Shown: positions 1-11,848, numbered from the stretch's first letter. The stretch: 64,000 nt of DNA from Streptomyces hawaiiensis (GCF_004803895.1 NZ_CP021978.1:3658001-3722000); one strand, 5' to 3'. The notes: a model not told the origin generated them from the sequence alone. Numbers and translations: made by a program.

Positions 1-468
1 CGGCGTGTGCGGTTCCAGGTGCTTGGCGTTGGGGCGGACCGGGGCGACGACCTCGCGGAAGCCGCGGGCCCGGGCGTTGTCGCGCATGGCCGAGAGCATC
101 ACCGCGGACAGGCCGCGGCCCTGCGCCTGCGGGGCGATGGAGACCGAGACCGCGCTGACGGTGTCGGGCCGGACACCGCGCCGCAGATCGGAGAAGGCCC
201 ATACCAGCACCGCGTCCCACCCGTTGCCCGGCAGCCGGCCGCGGTCTTCGGCACCGAGGGCGAACGGCACGCTGTACGCGTTCGCCACGATCTCGCCCTG
301 CTCGTCCTCGGCGAACAGGACGTACTCCGGGAGTTCGGCGGCGATCCTCGGGAAGTGGGCGGCGCCCACGAGGTCCTGGATCACGAACTCCGGCCAGGTG
401 TCCGCCATCCCGACGACTCGCTCCAGCATGTCCGGGCGGTCGGCGAGGCTCGATATCTTCGGCTGCAT
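1..468 (-). CDS. GNAT-family N-acetyltransferase, 3' end cut by window
   Basis: The reverse strand encodes 156 codons from an ATG at 468 with no stop before base 1, so the C-terminus is missing. The acetyl-CoA pyrophosphate-binding motif A is visible as QAQGRG at residues 114-119, after the beta strand VSAVSVSIA, which is the GNAT signature. The substrate cannot be told. It lies 40 bp downstream of the MFS exporter on the same strand, so the two are probably co-transcribed and may together modify and export a small molecule (inference). Confidence 0.8.
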   Translation of the reverse strand, partial: MQPKISSLADRPDMLERVVGMADTWPEFVIQDLVGAAHFPRIAAELPEYVLFAEDEQGEIVANAYSVPFALGAEDRGRLPGNGWDAVLVWAFSDLRRGVRPDTVSAVSVSIAPQAQGRGLSAVMLSAMRDNARARGFREVVAPVRPNAKHLEPHTP

Positions 469-508
469 GCGATCACGGTAGACACGCGGGCGGACGCCCG
501 GAACCCAA

Positions 509-1732
509 TTACCGAGCGGGCACCCGGTCCGCAACCCGGTCAGACCTGGCTCGCTGTGCGGCGACCGCCATGACGGCCACGGATATCAGAACGATCCCGG
601 CGCCCACGTAGAGCGGCGCGGTGTAGCCGAGCCCCGCGGAGATGGCCAGGCCCCCGAGCCAGGCGCCGAACGCGTTGCCGACGTTGGACGCGGACACGTT
701 GGCGCTCGCCGCCAGTGCCGCCCCGTGGGCGAAGTCGGTGACGCGAGTGATCATGCCGGGCACGCCGGCGAACCCGGTCACCCCCATGAGGAAGACGAGG
801 ACCACCGAGGCGGTGGCGCTTTCCGCCAGCAGCCCGAACAGGGCCAAGGTGAGGGCGAGTCCGAGCAGGGCGATGACCAGGGCACGGTCCCGGTCACGGT
901 CGGCCGCGCGCCCGCCGACCAGATTCCCGATCACCAGTCCGACGCCGTAGACCATCAGCAGCCAGGCGACATCCGCCGGGGCGAAGCCGCTGACCTCGGT
1001 GAACGTGTAGGCGATGTAGCTGAACGCGCCGAACATCCCGCCATAGCTCAGGGCGGTGGCCACCAGCGTCAGCCAGACCTGCCAGGACCGGAAGGCCCGG
1101 AACTGCCGCGCCAGACCGCTGGGCGGTATTCCCTCCGCCCCCGCTCCCGTCGCCCGCTCCGTCCCTGCCACCGGCTGCACCCGGCCCGCCCAGGAGGGGA
1201 CCAGCGCGGCGATTCCCGCCAACGCGACTACGCCGATCGCCGTGACCGCCCAGAAGGCCGCTCGCCAGCCCCACCGCTCACCGACCAGTGCGCCGAAGGG
1301 CACGCCCAGCACGTTCGCGACCGTCAGCCCGGCGAACATGACCGCCACGGCCTGGGACTTCTTCTCCGGTGCGACCAGGCTGCGCGCCACCAGGGATCCG
1401 ATCCCGAAGAACGAGCCGTGGCACAACGCCGCCACGATCCGGCCGAGCAGCATCACCTGATAGTTCGGTGCGACCGCGGACAGCAGGTTGCCGATGACGA
1501 ACAGCGCCACCAGGCCGACCAGGATGTGCTTGCGGGGCAGCCGTGTTGTCGCCGCGGTCAGGGCGATCGCGCCGACGGCGACGCTCAGCGCGTACCCCGA
1601 GATCAGCCAGCCGGCGGCCGCCTCGGACACCGCGAGACTCGATGCCACCTGCGGCAGCAGTCCGGCGATCAGGAACTCGGTCAGACCGATACCGAATCCG
1701 CCGAGTGCCAGTGCGATGAGTCCGCTCGGCAT
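509..1732 (-). CDS. MFS transporter, DHA1 drug-efflux type
   Basis: This 407-residue protein has about 12 hydrophobic segments. Its N-terminus (FGIGLTEFLIAGLLPQ, residues 13-28) is typical of the AraJ/CmlR branch of the DHA1 family of proton-driven exporters. A central hydrophilic loop near residues 190-210 separates the two six-helix halves. The length is normal for the family. It is expected to act in the cytoplasmic membrane as a drug or metabolite exporter; the substrate cannot be predicted. The GNAT gene follows at 40 bp and the secreted HNH protein lies upstream on the same strand. Confidence 0.88.
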   Translation of the reverse strand: MPSGLIALALGGFGIGLTEFLIAGLLPQVASSLAVSEAAAGWLISGYALSVAVGAIALTAATTRLPRKHILVGLVALFVIGNLLSAVAPNYQVMLLGRIVAALCHGSFFGIGSLVARSLVAPEKKSQAVAVMFAGLTVANVLGVPFGALVGERWGWRAAFWAVTAIGVVALAGIAALVPSWAGRVQPVAGTERATGAGAEGIPPSGLARQFRAFRSWQVWLTLVATALSYGGMFGAFSYIAYTFTEVSGFAPADVAWLLMVYGVGLVIGNLVGGRAADRDRDRALVIALLGLALTLALFGLLAESATASVVLVFLMGVTGFAGVPGMITRVTDFAHGAALAASANVSASNVGNAFGAWLGGLAISAGLGYTAPLYVGAGIVLISVAVMAVAAQRARSDRVADRVPAR

Positions 1733-1776
1733 CCGTCACTCTCCGATCCGCACCAACCGGCCGCCGGGCAGGGGTC

Positions 1777-2553
1777 CTACCCGCCGCACTGCTTCAGCAT
1801 CATTTCCTTGTCGGCCGCCGTCACGGGGAGGGCGTACTTCAGCGACACCTGGGCGAAGCGCACCACGTAGGCGCAGCGGATCTGCTTGTTCGGGGGCAGC
1901 CAGGACGCCGGGCCGGAGTCTCCCTTCGAGCCGTTGGTCGGCCCGTCCACCGGGACGAGGTTGAGCGGGTCGTTGGCGATGGACTCCCGCTTGTCCTTCG
2001 TCCAGCGCGAGGCGCCCATCTGCCAGTCGTACGACAGCGGCATCACGTGGTCTATCTGGACCTTGATCGCATGGGACTTGGTCCACTCGATGGACTTCCC
2101 GGTGTACGGATCGTGCAGTGTCAGCGAGGTGACGACGCAGTCCGATCCCGACCGGAAGCGCAGTTCCTCCCCGTCTCGCTTCAGGAGGTCGTTCCGCGTG
2201 TCGCAGCCGTTGTGGGAGAAGGGCACGTCGCGCGGTGCCGAGTCCATCCAGGCGTAGCCGAACTTCTCCCGTTCGTAGCCCGTCCTCGGGCCGCGGCCCT
2301 TCGTCGCCACCTTGTCGATCAGGGCACGCGCCCTCTCCTTGTCCGCGCCGGAAGTGATCGCCGCCATCCCCGGTTTCGTGCCGTCCGGGTTGTCCAGCGG
2401 GTTCGCGGCCCGTCCGTCGCCGGCGGCCGGGGCGCCGGAACCGGAGGGTCCGACGCCGTCCGCGGGCGGGGCCAGGCCCTCGCAGCCGGCCAGTGCCGAA
2501 CCGGTGATCACCATCGCGACAGCCAGTGCCGCCCCGCCCCTCAGACGCGTCAC
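1777..2553 (-). CDS. secreted HNH-family (DUF1524/GmrSD C-terminal type) lipoprotein
   Basis: The GTG at 2553 was chosen because GAGGAGGG lies 7 bases upstream; it gives 258 residues. The N-terminus is a lipoprotein signal (TRLRGG, a hydrophobic stretch, then lipobox LAGC), so the mature protein should be membrane-anchored outside the cell. The C-terminal half holds DHVMPLSYDWQMG and later NDPLNLVPV, the His and Asn positions of the HNH/DUF1524 nuclease fold, followed by CAYVVRFAQVSLKY. Family members are predicted nucleases. The role may be extracellular DNA degradation (inference). Cysteines in the mature part could form disulfides. Confidence 0.85.
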   Translation of the reverse strand: MTRLRGGAALAVAMVITGSALAGCEGLAPPADGVGPSGSGAPAAGDGRAANPLDNPDGTKPGMAAITSGADKERARALIDKVATKGRGPRTGYEREKFGYAWMDSAPRDVPFSHNGCDTRNDLLKRDGEELRFRSGSDCVVTSLTLHDPYTGKSIEWTKSHAIKVQIDHVMPLSYDWQMGASRWTKDKRESIANDPLNLVPVDGPTNGSKGDSGPASWLPPNKQIRCAYVVRFAQVSLKYALPVTAADKEMMLKQCGG

Positions 2554-2715
2554 CGTGCGCCCTCCTCTGTCTGCCTGTTCCGCTCCGGCACGGGCAGACC
2601 CGTGCCGGAGCCCACGGTAGCGAGGAAGAGGTTCAGACCACATCGGGCCTCAATGCGCATACTTCGCATCTCGCGCGTATCGTCGGTTCTGAGTCGCCTC
2701 CGGAGGGAGCTTTGC

Positions 2716-2901
2716 ATGGGCATCTTCGACAAGTTCAAGAGCCAGGCGCGGAACAAGGGCAAGCAAGGCTCTGACACCGCGGAACAGCGGATGAACGAGA
2801 GGACCGGGGGCAAGTACGAGGACCAGGTCGACTCCGGCCAGCAGCGCGCCGAGGGCTCGCTGGGCATGGACCGCGACCGCGACCGGCCCGAACAGCAGTA
2901 A
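2716..2901 (+). CDS. MT0933-type small antitoxin-like protein
   Basis: A 61-residue, highly charged protein starts at the ATG after GGAGGGAGC. The order MGIFDKFK, then NERTGGKYEDQVDSGQ, matches the short actinobacterial family represented by M. tuberculosis MT0933, named antitoxin in Pfam. No adjacent toxin gene is seen: the flanks are the HNH lipoprotein (divergent) and a SalK-like gene (convergent). It is therefore an orphan, and the antitoxin label is by similarity only. It has no membrane segment or signal. Confidence 0.75.
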   Translation: MGIFDKFKSQARNKGKQGSDTAEQRMNERTGGKYEDQVDSGQQRAEGSLGMDRDRDRPEQQ

Positions 2902-2920
2902 GGCCTCCGACTCCGAGGCC
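2902..2920 (+). terminator. hairpin after the small antitoxin-like gene
   Basis: GGCCTC and GAGGCC pair across a 7-base loop immediately after the stop codon. There is no U tract, as is common in Streptomyces terminators. Confidence 0.45.
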
Positions 2921-3002
2921 GTCCGCGGAGAGCGGGACGCATCTCCCGCGGGCGGCTTCCCGCGTCCGGAGCCCGGCCGCTCCCTCCGGCCGCTCCCTCC
3001 GG

Positions 3003-3917
3003 TCAGACCTTGCCTATGCCCAGCGTCGTTTCCGAGGGCAGCAGGCCCGACGCCAGGACCGTGACCCAGAAGTCGCCCAGCAGCTCGGCGAGTCGGTCGA
3101 CGCCGGCCGGGCCGAGGGACTGCCAGGGCCCGGCGGCCAGTTGGTCGGTGTGCTGCTCCACGCGGTGACGCAGGGCGCGGCCCGCCGCTGTGGCCGCGCC
3201 GTCCGCGTCGACCAGTCCCCTGGCGCGCAGGCGGTCGCGCGCGGCCGTCCACTCTTCGGGACTCCAGCCGCGGCTCTCGAAGCGTTTCACCGACGCGGCG
3301 CCTATCGCGGCGAAGGAGACGAGCGACTCCACGGGATCCAGACCCGCCATGAGCAGGGCCGCGAGGTGGCCGTCGCCGCGGTGTTCACGCAGGATCGTCG
3401 CCGCGTGCCAGAGCTGCAGGTGTGGGGCCTGCGGCCAGTCGAGCGCGGCATTGGCCGCGGCCAGCGGACGGGCGGCCAGGTCGGCGGACTCTGCCGCGCG
3501 CCGGGCGAGCGCGGCGGCCTCCGCCAGCTCGGGGCTGGTCAGTCGGTCGCCGAATATGGCGCGGTAGGCCCTGTCGACCGCCCGCGTCCTCGCCTCGATC
3601 ACCGCGTCGGGGCTCGCCACCCTCCACGCCGGTTCGACGTACTCGGCGACCATGCGCGGACTGAAGCTGTAGAAGGCCGAGGCCACCTGCTCCGGTCCGA
3701 CCCGCCCCAACGGGGCGGCGCGATACGGGAAGTAGCTCGGCCACCGCTCCCCCGTGCGGTACCCGAGGGCGGCCGCTTCCTCGAACGCCTCCGGCGCGTA
3801 GTACAGCACCGCATGCAGGGGCTCCAGCAGGTGCCACATTTGGCGCACGCGAGCCGGCTCCACGCCGCCCTCCCGCACCCCGGCGCCCTCGTCGATCTCG
3901 CTGATCTGTTCCGGCAT
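3003..3917 (-). CDS. SCO6745/SalK-family protein
   Basis: The ATG at 3917 has GGGAGG 8 bases upstream, giving 304 residues. The alpha-helical sequence starts with RVRQMWHLLEPLHAVLYY and has YFPYRAAPLG and a C-terminal winged-helix-like part (EEWTAARDRLRARGLVD...GRALRHRVEQHTD). These are recognisable features of the SCO6745/SalK family of actinobacterial proteins, whose biochemical role is not established. It is divergent from the TetR gene, and the shared intergenic region holds repeated palindromic operators, so it is probably controlled by that regulator. Confidence 0.75.
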   Translation of the reverse strand: MPEQISEIDEGAGVREGGVEPARVRQMWHLLEPLHAVLYYAPEAFEEAAALGYRTGERWPSYFPYRAAPLGRVGPEQVASAFYSFSPRMVAEYVEPAWRVASPDAVIEARTRAVDRAYRAIFGDRLTSPELAEAAALARRAAESADLAARPLAAANAALDWPQAPHLQLWHAATILREHRGDGHLAALLMAGLDPVESLVSFAAIGAASVKRFESRGWSPEEWTAARDRLRARGLVDADGAATAAGRALRHRVEQHTDQLAAGPWQSLGPAGVDRLAELLGDFWVTVLASGLLPSETTLGIGKV

Positions 3918-3979
3918 GGCGTACCTCCCACTCGCATCCGACCCCGCGGCGCGCGACCCGTCGCATCCGGCCCGCACAA

Positions 3980-4029
3980 CTTGACACTGACAAGATTGCC
4001 CGAAGCGACCCCGACTTGTCAATGACAAG
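3980..4029. promoter_or_regulatory. paired TetR-type operators in divergent promoter
   Basis: CTTGTCAATGACAAG at 4015-4029 is a perfect palindrome with 7-bp arms around a central A. CTTGACACTGACAAG at 3980-3994 is an imperfect copy 35 bp away. They lie between the SalK-like gene and the TetR gene, where autoregulation is expected. The left arm recurs before the SDR gene at 4689. Binding by the adjacent TetR protein is inferred. Confidence 0.7.
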
Positions 4030-4058
4030 ATTCGGCGGGCGCGCGTACGCTCCTGACC

Positions 4059-4661
4059 ATGAGCACCAGCAAGTCGTCAGCGAACGAAAAGGGCCCTGCC
4101 AACCGCCCTTACCACCACGGTGACCTGCGCCGCGCCATCCTCAGCGCCGCCCTGGACGTCATCGCGGCGGACGGCCCGGCCGCGCTGAGTCTGCGCGACC
4201 TCGCCCGCCGCGCCGGTGTGTCGCACGCCGCGCCGGCCCACCACTTCAAAGACCGGGCGGGCCTGCTCACGACGATCGCCGCCGAGGGCTTCGGGCTGCT
4301 CGCGACCACGCTCAGGCAGGCGGCGGACCTGAAGGAAGCGGGCGTGCGCTACGTGCGTTTCGCGCGGGAGCATCCGGCGCACTTCCAGGTGATGTTCGCG
4401 CCCGAGCTGCTGCGCGAGGGCGACCTGGAACTGGCCACCGCCCGCGCCCTCGCCGGTGACGCCCTGCGCGACGCCGTCGCCGCCGTACCGCCGCGGGGCC
4501 GCGGCACCGACGCCCGGCTCGCCGGTGTCGCCGCCTGGTCCCTGGCCCACGGCTTCGCCACGCTGCTCCTCAGCCACAACCTCGACGGCCCGGTGGGCGA
4601 CCAGGACCCCGAGGAGGTGTTCCGCGGGCTGGCGGCGATGCTGTTCCGCCCCGCCGAGTAG
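4059..4661 (+). CDS. TetR/AcrR-family transcriptional regulator
   Basis: This 200-residue protein has an N-terminal DNA-binding domain (HHGDLRRAILSAALDVI, helix-turn-helix LRDLARRAGVSHAAPAHHF at about residues 46-64). Its C-terminal ligand domain carries a WSLAHGFATLLL segment, characteristic of the WHG subfamily of TetR regulators. It sits between a divergent SalK-like gene and a co-directional SDR-MerR pair, all flanked by related operator sequences. It probably represses itself, the SalK-like gene and the SDR operon until a small ligand binds. The ligand is unknown. Confidence 0.88.
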   Translation: MSTSKSSANEKGPANRPYHHGDLRRAILSAALDVIAADGPAALSLRDLARRAGVSHAAPAHHFKDRAGLLTTIAAEGFGLLATTLRQAADLKEAGVRYVRFAREHPAHFQVMFAPELLREGDLELATARALAGDALRDAVAAVPPRGRGTDARLAGVAAWSLAHGFATLLLSHNLDGPVGDQDPEEVFRGLAAMLFRPAE

Positions 4662-4687
4662 CAGCGCCCCGGGCGACACCCGCTTGA

Positions 4688-4707
4688 CCTTGACACTGAC
4701 GTCAAGG
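4688..4707. promoter_or_regulatory. operator-like inverted repeat before the SDR gene
   Basis: CCTTGAC (4688-4694) and GTCAAGG (4701-4707) form an inverted repeat. The segment CTTGACACTGAC within it is identical to 3980-3991 in the divergent TetR promoter. It lies 16 bases before the SDR start, so the same regulator probably acts here. Confidence 0.6.
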
Positions 4708-4722
4708 ACGGACGATCCCCGC

Positions 4723-5508
4723 ATGACATCCCCGTATCCGAAGACCGGTCGGCAGCACGCGGGCACGACGCCTCGAACCGTGCTCGTCACCGGCGCCGGT
4801 ACCGGCATAGGCCGTGCCACCGCGCACACGTTCGCCGACGAGGGCGCACATGTCGTGGCGGTGGGCCGCCGCGAGGCGCCCCTCGTCGAGACCGCCGGCC
4901 ATGACCCGTCCCGTATCAGCCCGCTCGTCGCCGACATCACGGCCGCCGACGGCCCCGAGACCGTCGTCCGCACGGCACTCGACCGGCACGGCCGTATCGA
5001 CGTACTGGTGAACAACGCCGGGATCGTCAGCACCCAGTCGCTGCGCACCTACACACATGCCGCTGTCGAGCCCCTGCTCGCGACGAACCTCCTCGCCCCC
5101 GTCCTGCTCACCCAGGCGGCGCTCCCGGCGCTGGAGGACAGCCGCGGTGTCATCGTGAACGTGACGACGTCGGTGGGGCAGCGCGGCTGGCCCGGCAACT
5201 CCCTGTACGCGGCCGGGAAGGCGGCCCTGGAGGTGCTCACCCGCAGTTGGGCGGTGGAGCTCGCGCCGCTCGGGATCCGGGTCGCCGCCGTGGCCCCGGG
5301 CGCGATCGGCACACCCATCGGTGAACACGCCGGCCACACCCCCGAGCAGCAGGCCGCGATCCGCGCGTGGCAGCTCGATCACACGCCGCTCGGACGGGTC
5401 GGCCGCCCCGAGGAGGTGGCGTGGGCGATCGCCCGGCTGGCGTCGCCGCAGGCCTCCTTCATCACCGGCGTCGTCCTTCCGGTGGACGGCGGCGCGGTCG
5501 TCACATGA
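4723..5508 (+). CDS. SDR-family NAD(P)-dependent oxidoreductase
   Basis: A 261-residue classical short-chain dehydrogenase/reductase. It has the cofactor motif TGAGTGIG (residues 23-30), NNAG (97-100), catalytic Ser150, Tyr162 and Lys166 (YAAGK), and a C-terminal VDGG. An R-R pair after beta-2 (VGRRE) suggests NADP preference. The substrate is unknown. The start follows the operator directly and the stop overlaps the MerR start as ATGA, so the two are translationally coupled and likely respond to the upstream TetR protein. Confidence 0.88.
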   Translation: MTSPYPKTGRQHAGTTPRTVLVTGAGTGIGRATAHTFADEGAHVVAVGRREAPLVETAGHDPSRISPLVADITAADGPETVVRTALDRHGRIDVLVNNAGIVSTQSLRTYTHAAVEPLLATNLLAPVLLTQAALPALEDSRGVIVNVTTSVGQRGWPGNSLYAAGKAALEVLTRSWAVELAPLGIRVAAVAPGAIGTPIGEHAGHTPEQQAAIRAWQLDHTPLGRVGRPEEVAWAIARLASPQASFITGVVLPVDGGAVVT

Positions 5509-6017
5509 GACTGACGCGCATGGCAGCACCTCGTATGCGGATCGGCGAACTCGCCGAGGCGACCGGCACGACCCCGCGCGCCCTGCGCCACTACGAGCAG
5601 GCGGGCCTCATCGCCTCCGAACGGGCCGCCAACGGCTACCGCCTGTACGACGCCGGTACGGCCGTGCGCGTCCGCAACATCCGGCAACTGCTCGACGTGG
5701 GGCTGACGCTCGACGACGCACGGGTGTTCCTGCCGTGCCTGGACGGCGATGTCACGGCCGGTCCCGCCTCCGAGAAGGGGCTGCGGGTGGCCGCCGACCG
5801 TCTCGCGGTGCTGGACGCCCGTATCGCAGCGCAGACCGCGGTCCGTGACCGGCTGGCGTCGGCGCTGCGGGAAGCCACGGGCGGGCACGTACCACCGGCG
5901 GCCCAGCGCGAGAGTGTCGGCCCGCCCGTACGACCGGCGGACGCGCAGCGCCAGACCACCGGCGCACCCGCACCCGGGCCCAGGACAAGACCCTGGGCCC
6001 GGGCGAACGCCTCCTGA
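5505..6017 (+). CDS. MerR-family transcriptional regulator
   Basis: The 170-residue protein begins in the ATGA overlap with the SDR gene. Residues 11-80 form the winged helix-turn-helix (MRIGELAEATGTTPRALRHY, then NGYRLYD), followed by a coiled helix. There is no metal-binding Cys cluster, so it is of the SoxR/BmrR-like general type with an unknown inducer. The last ~45 residues (after ALREATGG) are Pro/Arg-rich, unlike the family, and are encoded partly by a 12-bp stem hairpin. The natural C-terminus may have been altered by a small rearrangement. Confidence 0.85.
   Translation: MRLTRMAAPRMRIGELAEATGTTPRALRHYEQAGLIASERAANGYRLYDAGTAVRVRNIRQLLDVGLTLDDARVFLPCLDGDVTAGPASEKGLRVAADRLAVLDARIAAQTAVRDRLASALREATGGHVPPAAQRESVGPPVRPADAQRQTTGAPAPGPRTRPWARANAS
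5971..6001. other. 12-bp hairpin inside the 3' end of the MerR gene
   Basis: CCCGGGCCCAGG (5971-5982) pairs perfectly with CCTGGGCCCGGG (5990-6001) over a 7-base loop. It lies 14 bases before the MerR stop codon at 6015-6017, so it could act as a terminator overlapping the coding end. The phrase GGCCCAGCGCGAG occurs at about 5899 and again at about 6057, so the segment is locally repetitive. Confidence 0.5.
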
Positions 6018-6153
6018 ACCGGACGAAGGACGCCGGTGCGCGCGTACGACCAGGGGTGGCCCAGCGCGAGGCCGCCCGCGCCCCGGCGCCCGCACCCGCC
6101 GGGGCGGTAGAGCGTACGGCCCGGTGCCTGACGGGGCTTCAGCGGATCCGGCG

Positions 6154-9687
<3,534 letters not shown>

Positions 9688-10008
9688 GGGGGCTTTTTCC
9701 GTCCAGAGGTGGGCAACACGACGGGCCCGACGCGCGCCGCGGGCCGGGGGTCTCCAGCGTACGACGATGCGCGCCCGCACGGCGGGCCTGTGGATAACGC
9801 CCGTTCTCCCCGGGGCGAGCACCCGCTCTCCCGGCGTGGCTCCGGGGAGGCGCGCCGGGCCTGTGGCACGTGACCCCACGGCACGCAGTCGGCCAAGTGG
9901 GGATTCAGCCTCCCAACCTTCACAGCATCACCTCCACCCGTTGTTTTCGCCCCGGCATGATCGGTCGGACGCCGCTTCCGGCCGCTCACCGCACCCCTAA
10001 GGCACGGC
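9688..10008. other. non-coding gap between divergent mfd and DUF2079 gene
   Basis: About 320 bases with no credible gene on either strand. It must hold the promoters of mfd and the membrane protein gene. An E-box-like GGCACGTGACC occurs near 9864, but no clear operator or -10/-35 pair can be defended. Confidence 0.4.
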
Positions 10009-11448
10009 ATGCCTGCCCCCACCCTCCAGGTCTCACAACCCCACATACCGACGCCGGTCGCCCATCCCCCGGAAGACCGGCGCCCCGCCCGCGCGCGGGG
10101 TGAACCATGGGTCCTCGCGGCAGTCCTCTTCGCCGCCTACACGGTCGTCTCCGTCGGCCGCTACCGGCACATGGCCACCCTCTCCTGGGACCTGGGCATC
10201 TTCGAGCAGGTCGTGCGCGCCTACGCGCGGCTGCGGGCGCCGGTGTCCGACCTCAAGGGGCCGGGGTTCGACATCCTCGGTGACCACTTCAGCCCGGTGA
10301 CCGCCCTGCTCGCGCCGCTGTACCGGCTCTTCCCCTCGCCGGTCACGCTGCTGGTCGCGCAGGCCGCGCTCTTCGCGCTGTCCGCCGTGCCGGTCACGCG
10401 GGCCGCCGCCCGGCTCCTGGGCCGTCGCCGCGGACTGGCGCTCGGTCTCGCGTACGGACTGTCGTGGGGCATCCAGCGGGCCGTCGACTTCGACTTCCAC
10501 GAGATCTGCTTCGCCGTCCCTCTGATCGCCTTCTCCCTGGAGGCCCTCCTCGCGCGGCGCCCGCGCGCGGCCCTGTGGTGGGCGCTGCCTCTGGTGCTGG
10601 TGAAGGAGGACCTGGGGCTGACGCTCGCAGCGATCGCGCTCGTCGTCGCCTGGCGGGCGCGCGGTTCGTCGCCTCAAACGGTTCGGTACGCGCTCGGCGT
10701 GGCGGTGTTCGGCGTGGCGGCGACGGTGCTCGTCCTGACGCTGGTCATCCCCTCGTTCAAGACCTCGGGCGGCTACGACTACTGGAACAAGGTCAGTGAT
10801 GCGGGCAGCCCCTTCGACGGCATCGGCACCAAGCTGCGCACGCTCGCCTGGCTGCTGATCCCGACGTCGGGCCTGCTCGCCCTGCGCTCGCCGCTGCTGC
10901 TGGTCGCGCTGCCGACGCTCGGCTGGCGGTTCCTCTCCGGCGACGAGCACTACTGGGGCACCGACTGGCACTACAGCGCGGTTGTGATGCCGGTCGTCTT
11001 CCTGGCCCTCACCGACGCGCTCCCGGCCGTTCGCCGCAGTACGCGCGCGTGGCTGGGTTCCTACGTCGCTCAGCTGCCGGCCGCGGTCGCCGCGGCGGCA
11101 CTGGCACTGACCACGTCGCTGCCGCTTGCGCAGCTCACCGAGGCCGAGATCTACCGCAAGCCCGACGCGGTGTCCGGCGTGGAACGGCTGCTGGCGCGGA
11201 TCCCCGACGACGCCACCGTCGAGGCCAACATCGGCCCGATCAGCCGCCTCACCTCGCGCTGCCGGGTCTTCTGGCTCGGCGGCACGCAGGGCGTCACGCC
11301 GGAGTACATCGCCCTGGAGAACATCGGCGACAAGTACCGCGACCCCGTGGGCTACGCCCGGCAGCTGCACCCCCTCGCCGAGTACGCCGTCGCGGGCGAG
11401 GCGGGCGGGTACGTGGTCCTCCAGCGGAGGACGGCGACCGGGGGGTGA
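10009..11448 (+). CDS. DUF2079 polytopic membrane protein
   Basis: A 479-residue integral membrane protein with about 10 hydrophobic segments. The segment WDLGIFEQVVRAYARLRAP and then GDHFSPVTALLAPLYRLFPSP are the hallmark of the DUF2079 family, which resembles GT-C-type membrane glycosyltransferases in layout. Further family features are FDFHEICFAVPLIAFSLEAL and VKEDLGL. It is probably a membrane enzyme using a lipid-linked donor (inference from fold resemblance). It is divergent from mfd and followed by a repetitive non-coding tract and a strong hairpin. Confidence 0.85.
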   Translation: MPAPTLQVSQPHIPTPVAHPPEDRRPARARGEPWVLAAVLFAAYTVVSVGRYRHMATLSWDLGIFEQVVRAYARLRAPVSDLKGPGFDILGDHFSPVTALLAPLYRLFPSPVTLLVAQAALFALSAVPVTRAAARLLGRRRGLALGLAYGLSWGIQRAVDFDFHEICFAVPLIAFSLEALLARRPRAALWWALPLVLVKEDLGLTLAAIALVVAWRARGSSPQTVRYALGVAVFGVAATVLVLTLVIPSFKTSGGYDYWNKVSDAGSPFDGIGTKLRTLAWLLIPTSGLLALRSPLLLVALPTLGWRFLSGDEHYWGTDWHYSAVVMPVVFLALTDALPAVRRSTRAWLGSYVAQLPAAVAAAALALTTSLPLAQLTEAEIYRKPDAVSGVERLLARIPDDATVEANIGPISRLTSRCRVFWLGGTQGVTPEYIALENIGDKYRDPVGYARQLHPLAEYAVAGEAGGYVVLQRRTATGG

Positions 11449-11482
11449 CGCCGCGCAGGGTCCTCGGGCTCGACCGCTAAGG

Positions 11483-11607
11483 GGCCGACCGGGCGCGAGG
11501 CACTCCGGCCAGGACCCGAGAGAGGCCCGACCGGGCACAGCGCCCTCCGGCCAGGACCCGCAAAAGGCCCGACCGGGCACAGGGCCCTCCGCCCCGACCC
11601 GCACGGG
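11483..11607. repeat. ~42-bp tandem repeat, three degenerate copies
   Basis: Copies begin near 11483, 11524 and 11566. Each carries GGCCCGACCGGGCA, then CCCTCCGGCCAGGACCCG or a close variant. It follows the DUF2079 stop codon and no gene covers it. The unit length is a multiple of three, so shadow frames stay open across it. Confidence 0.7.
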
Positions 11608-11795
11608 ACCCGGCCGGACGTCTGGCCGACCGCCCCACTGCGGACCCGCCCGGCCGTTGGCCTGCCCCCCGTTGGCCCGCTACCCCGAGCCCGCTCCTCT
11701 GCCCAGCCCCATCCCTCGTTGGCCCAGCACACCGCAGACCCGCCCCGCGCCTGTCCCACCCCGCTGCCGCCCCGCCCCGTCGCCCGCCCCAGGGA

Positions 11796-11848
11796 ACTGC
11801 CGACCCGGCGGCGCCCGACCCACGGCACTGCCGACCCGGCGGCGCCCG
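11796..11848. repeat. 22-bp direct repeat, two copies 31 bp apart
   Basis: ACTGCCGACCCGGCGGCGCC followed by CG occurs exactly at 11796-11817 and 11827-11848. It is part of a ~540-bp non-coding stretch (11449-11988) between convergent genes that otherwise holds C-rich low-complexity sequence. Confidence 0.7.

Noticed and set aside
10033..11604. A 523-codon reverse frame over the DUF2079 gene and its 3' repeats
   Set aside because: Kept open by GC bias and by a repeat whose unit is a multiple of three; no domain, no ribosome site.
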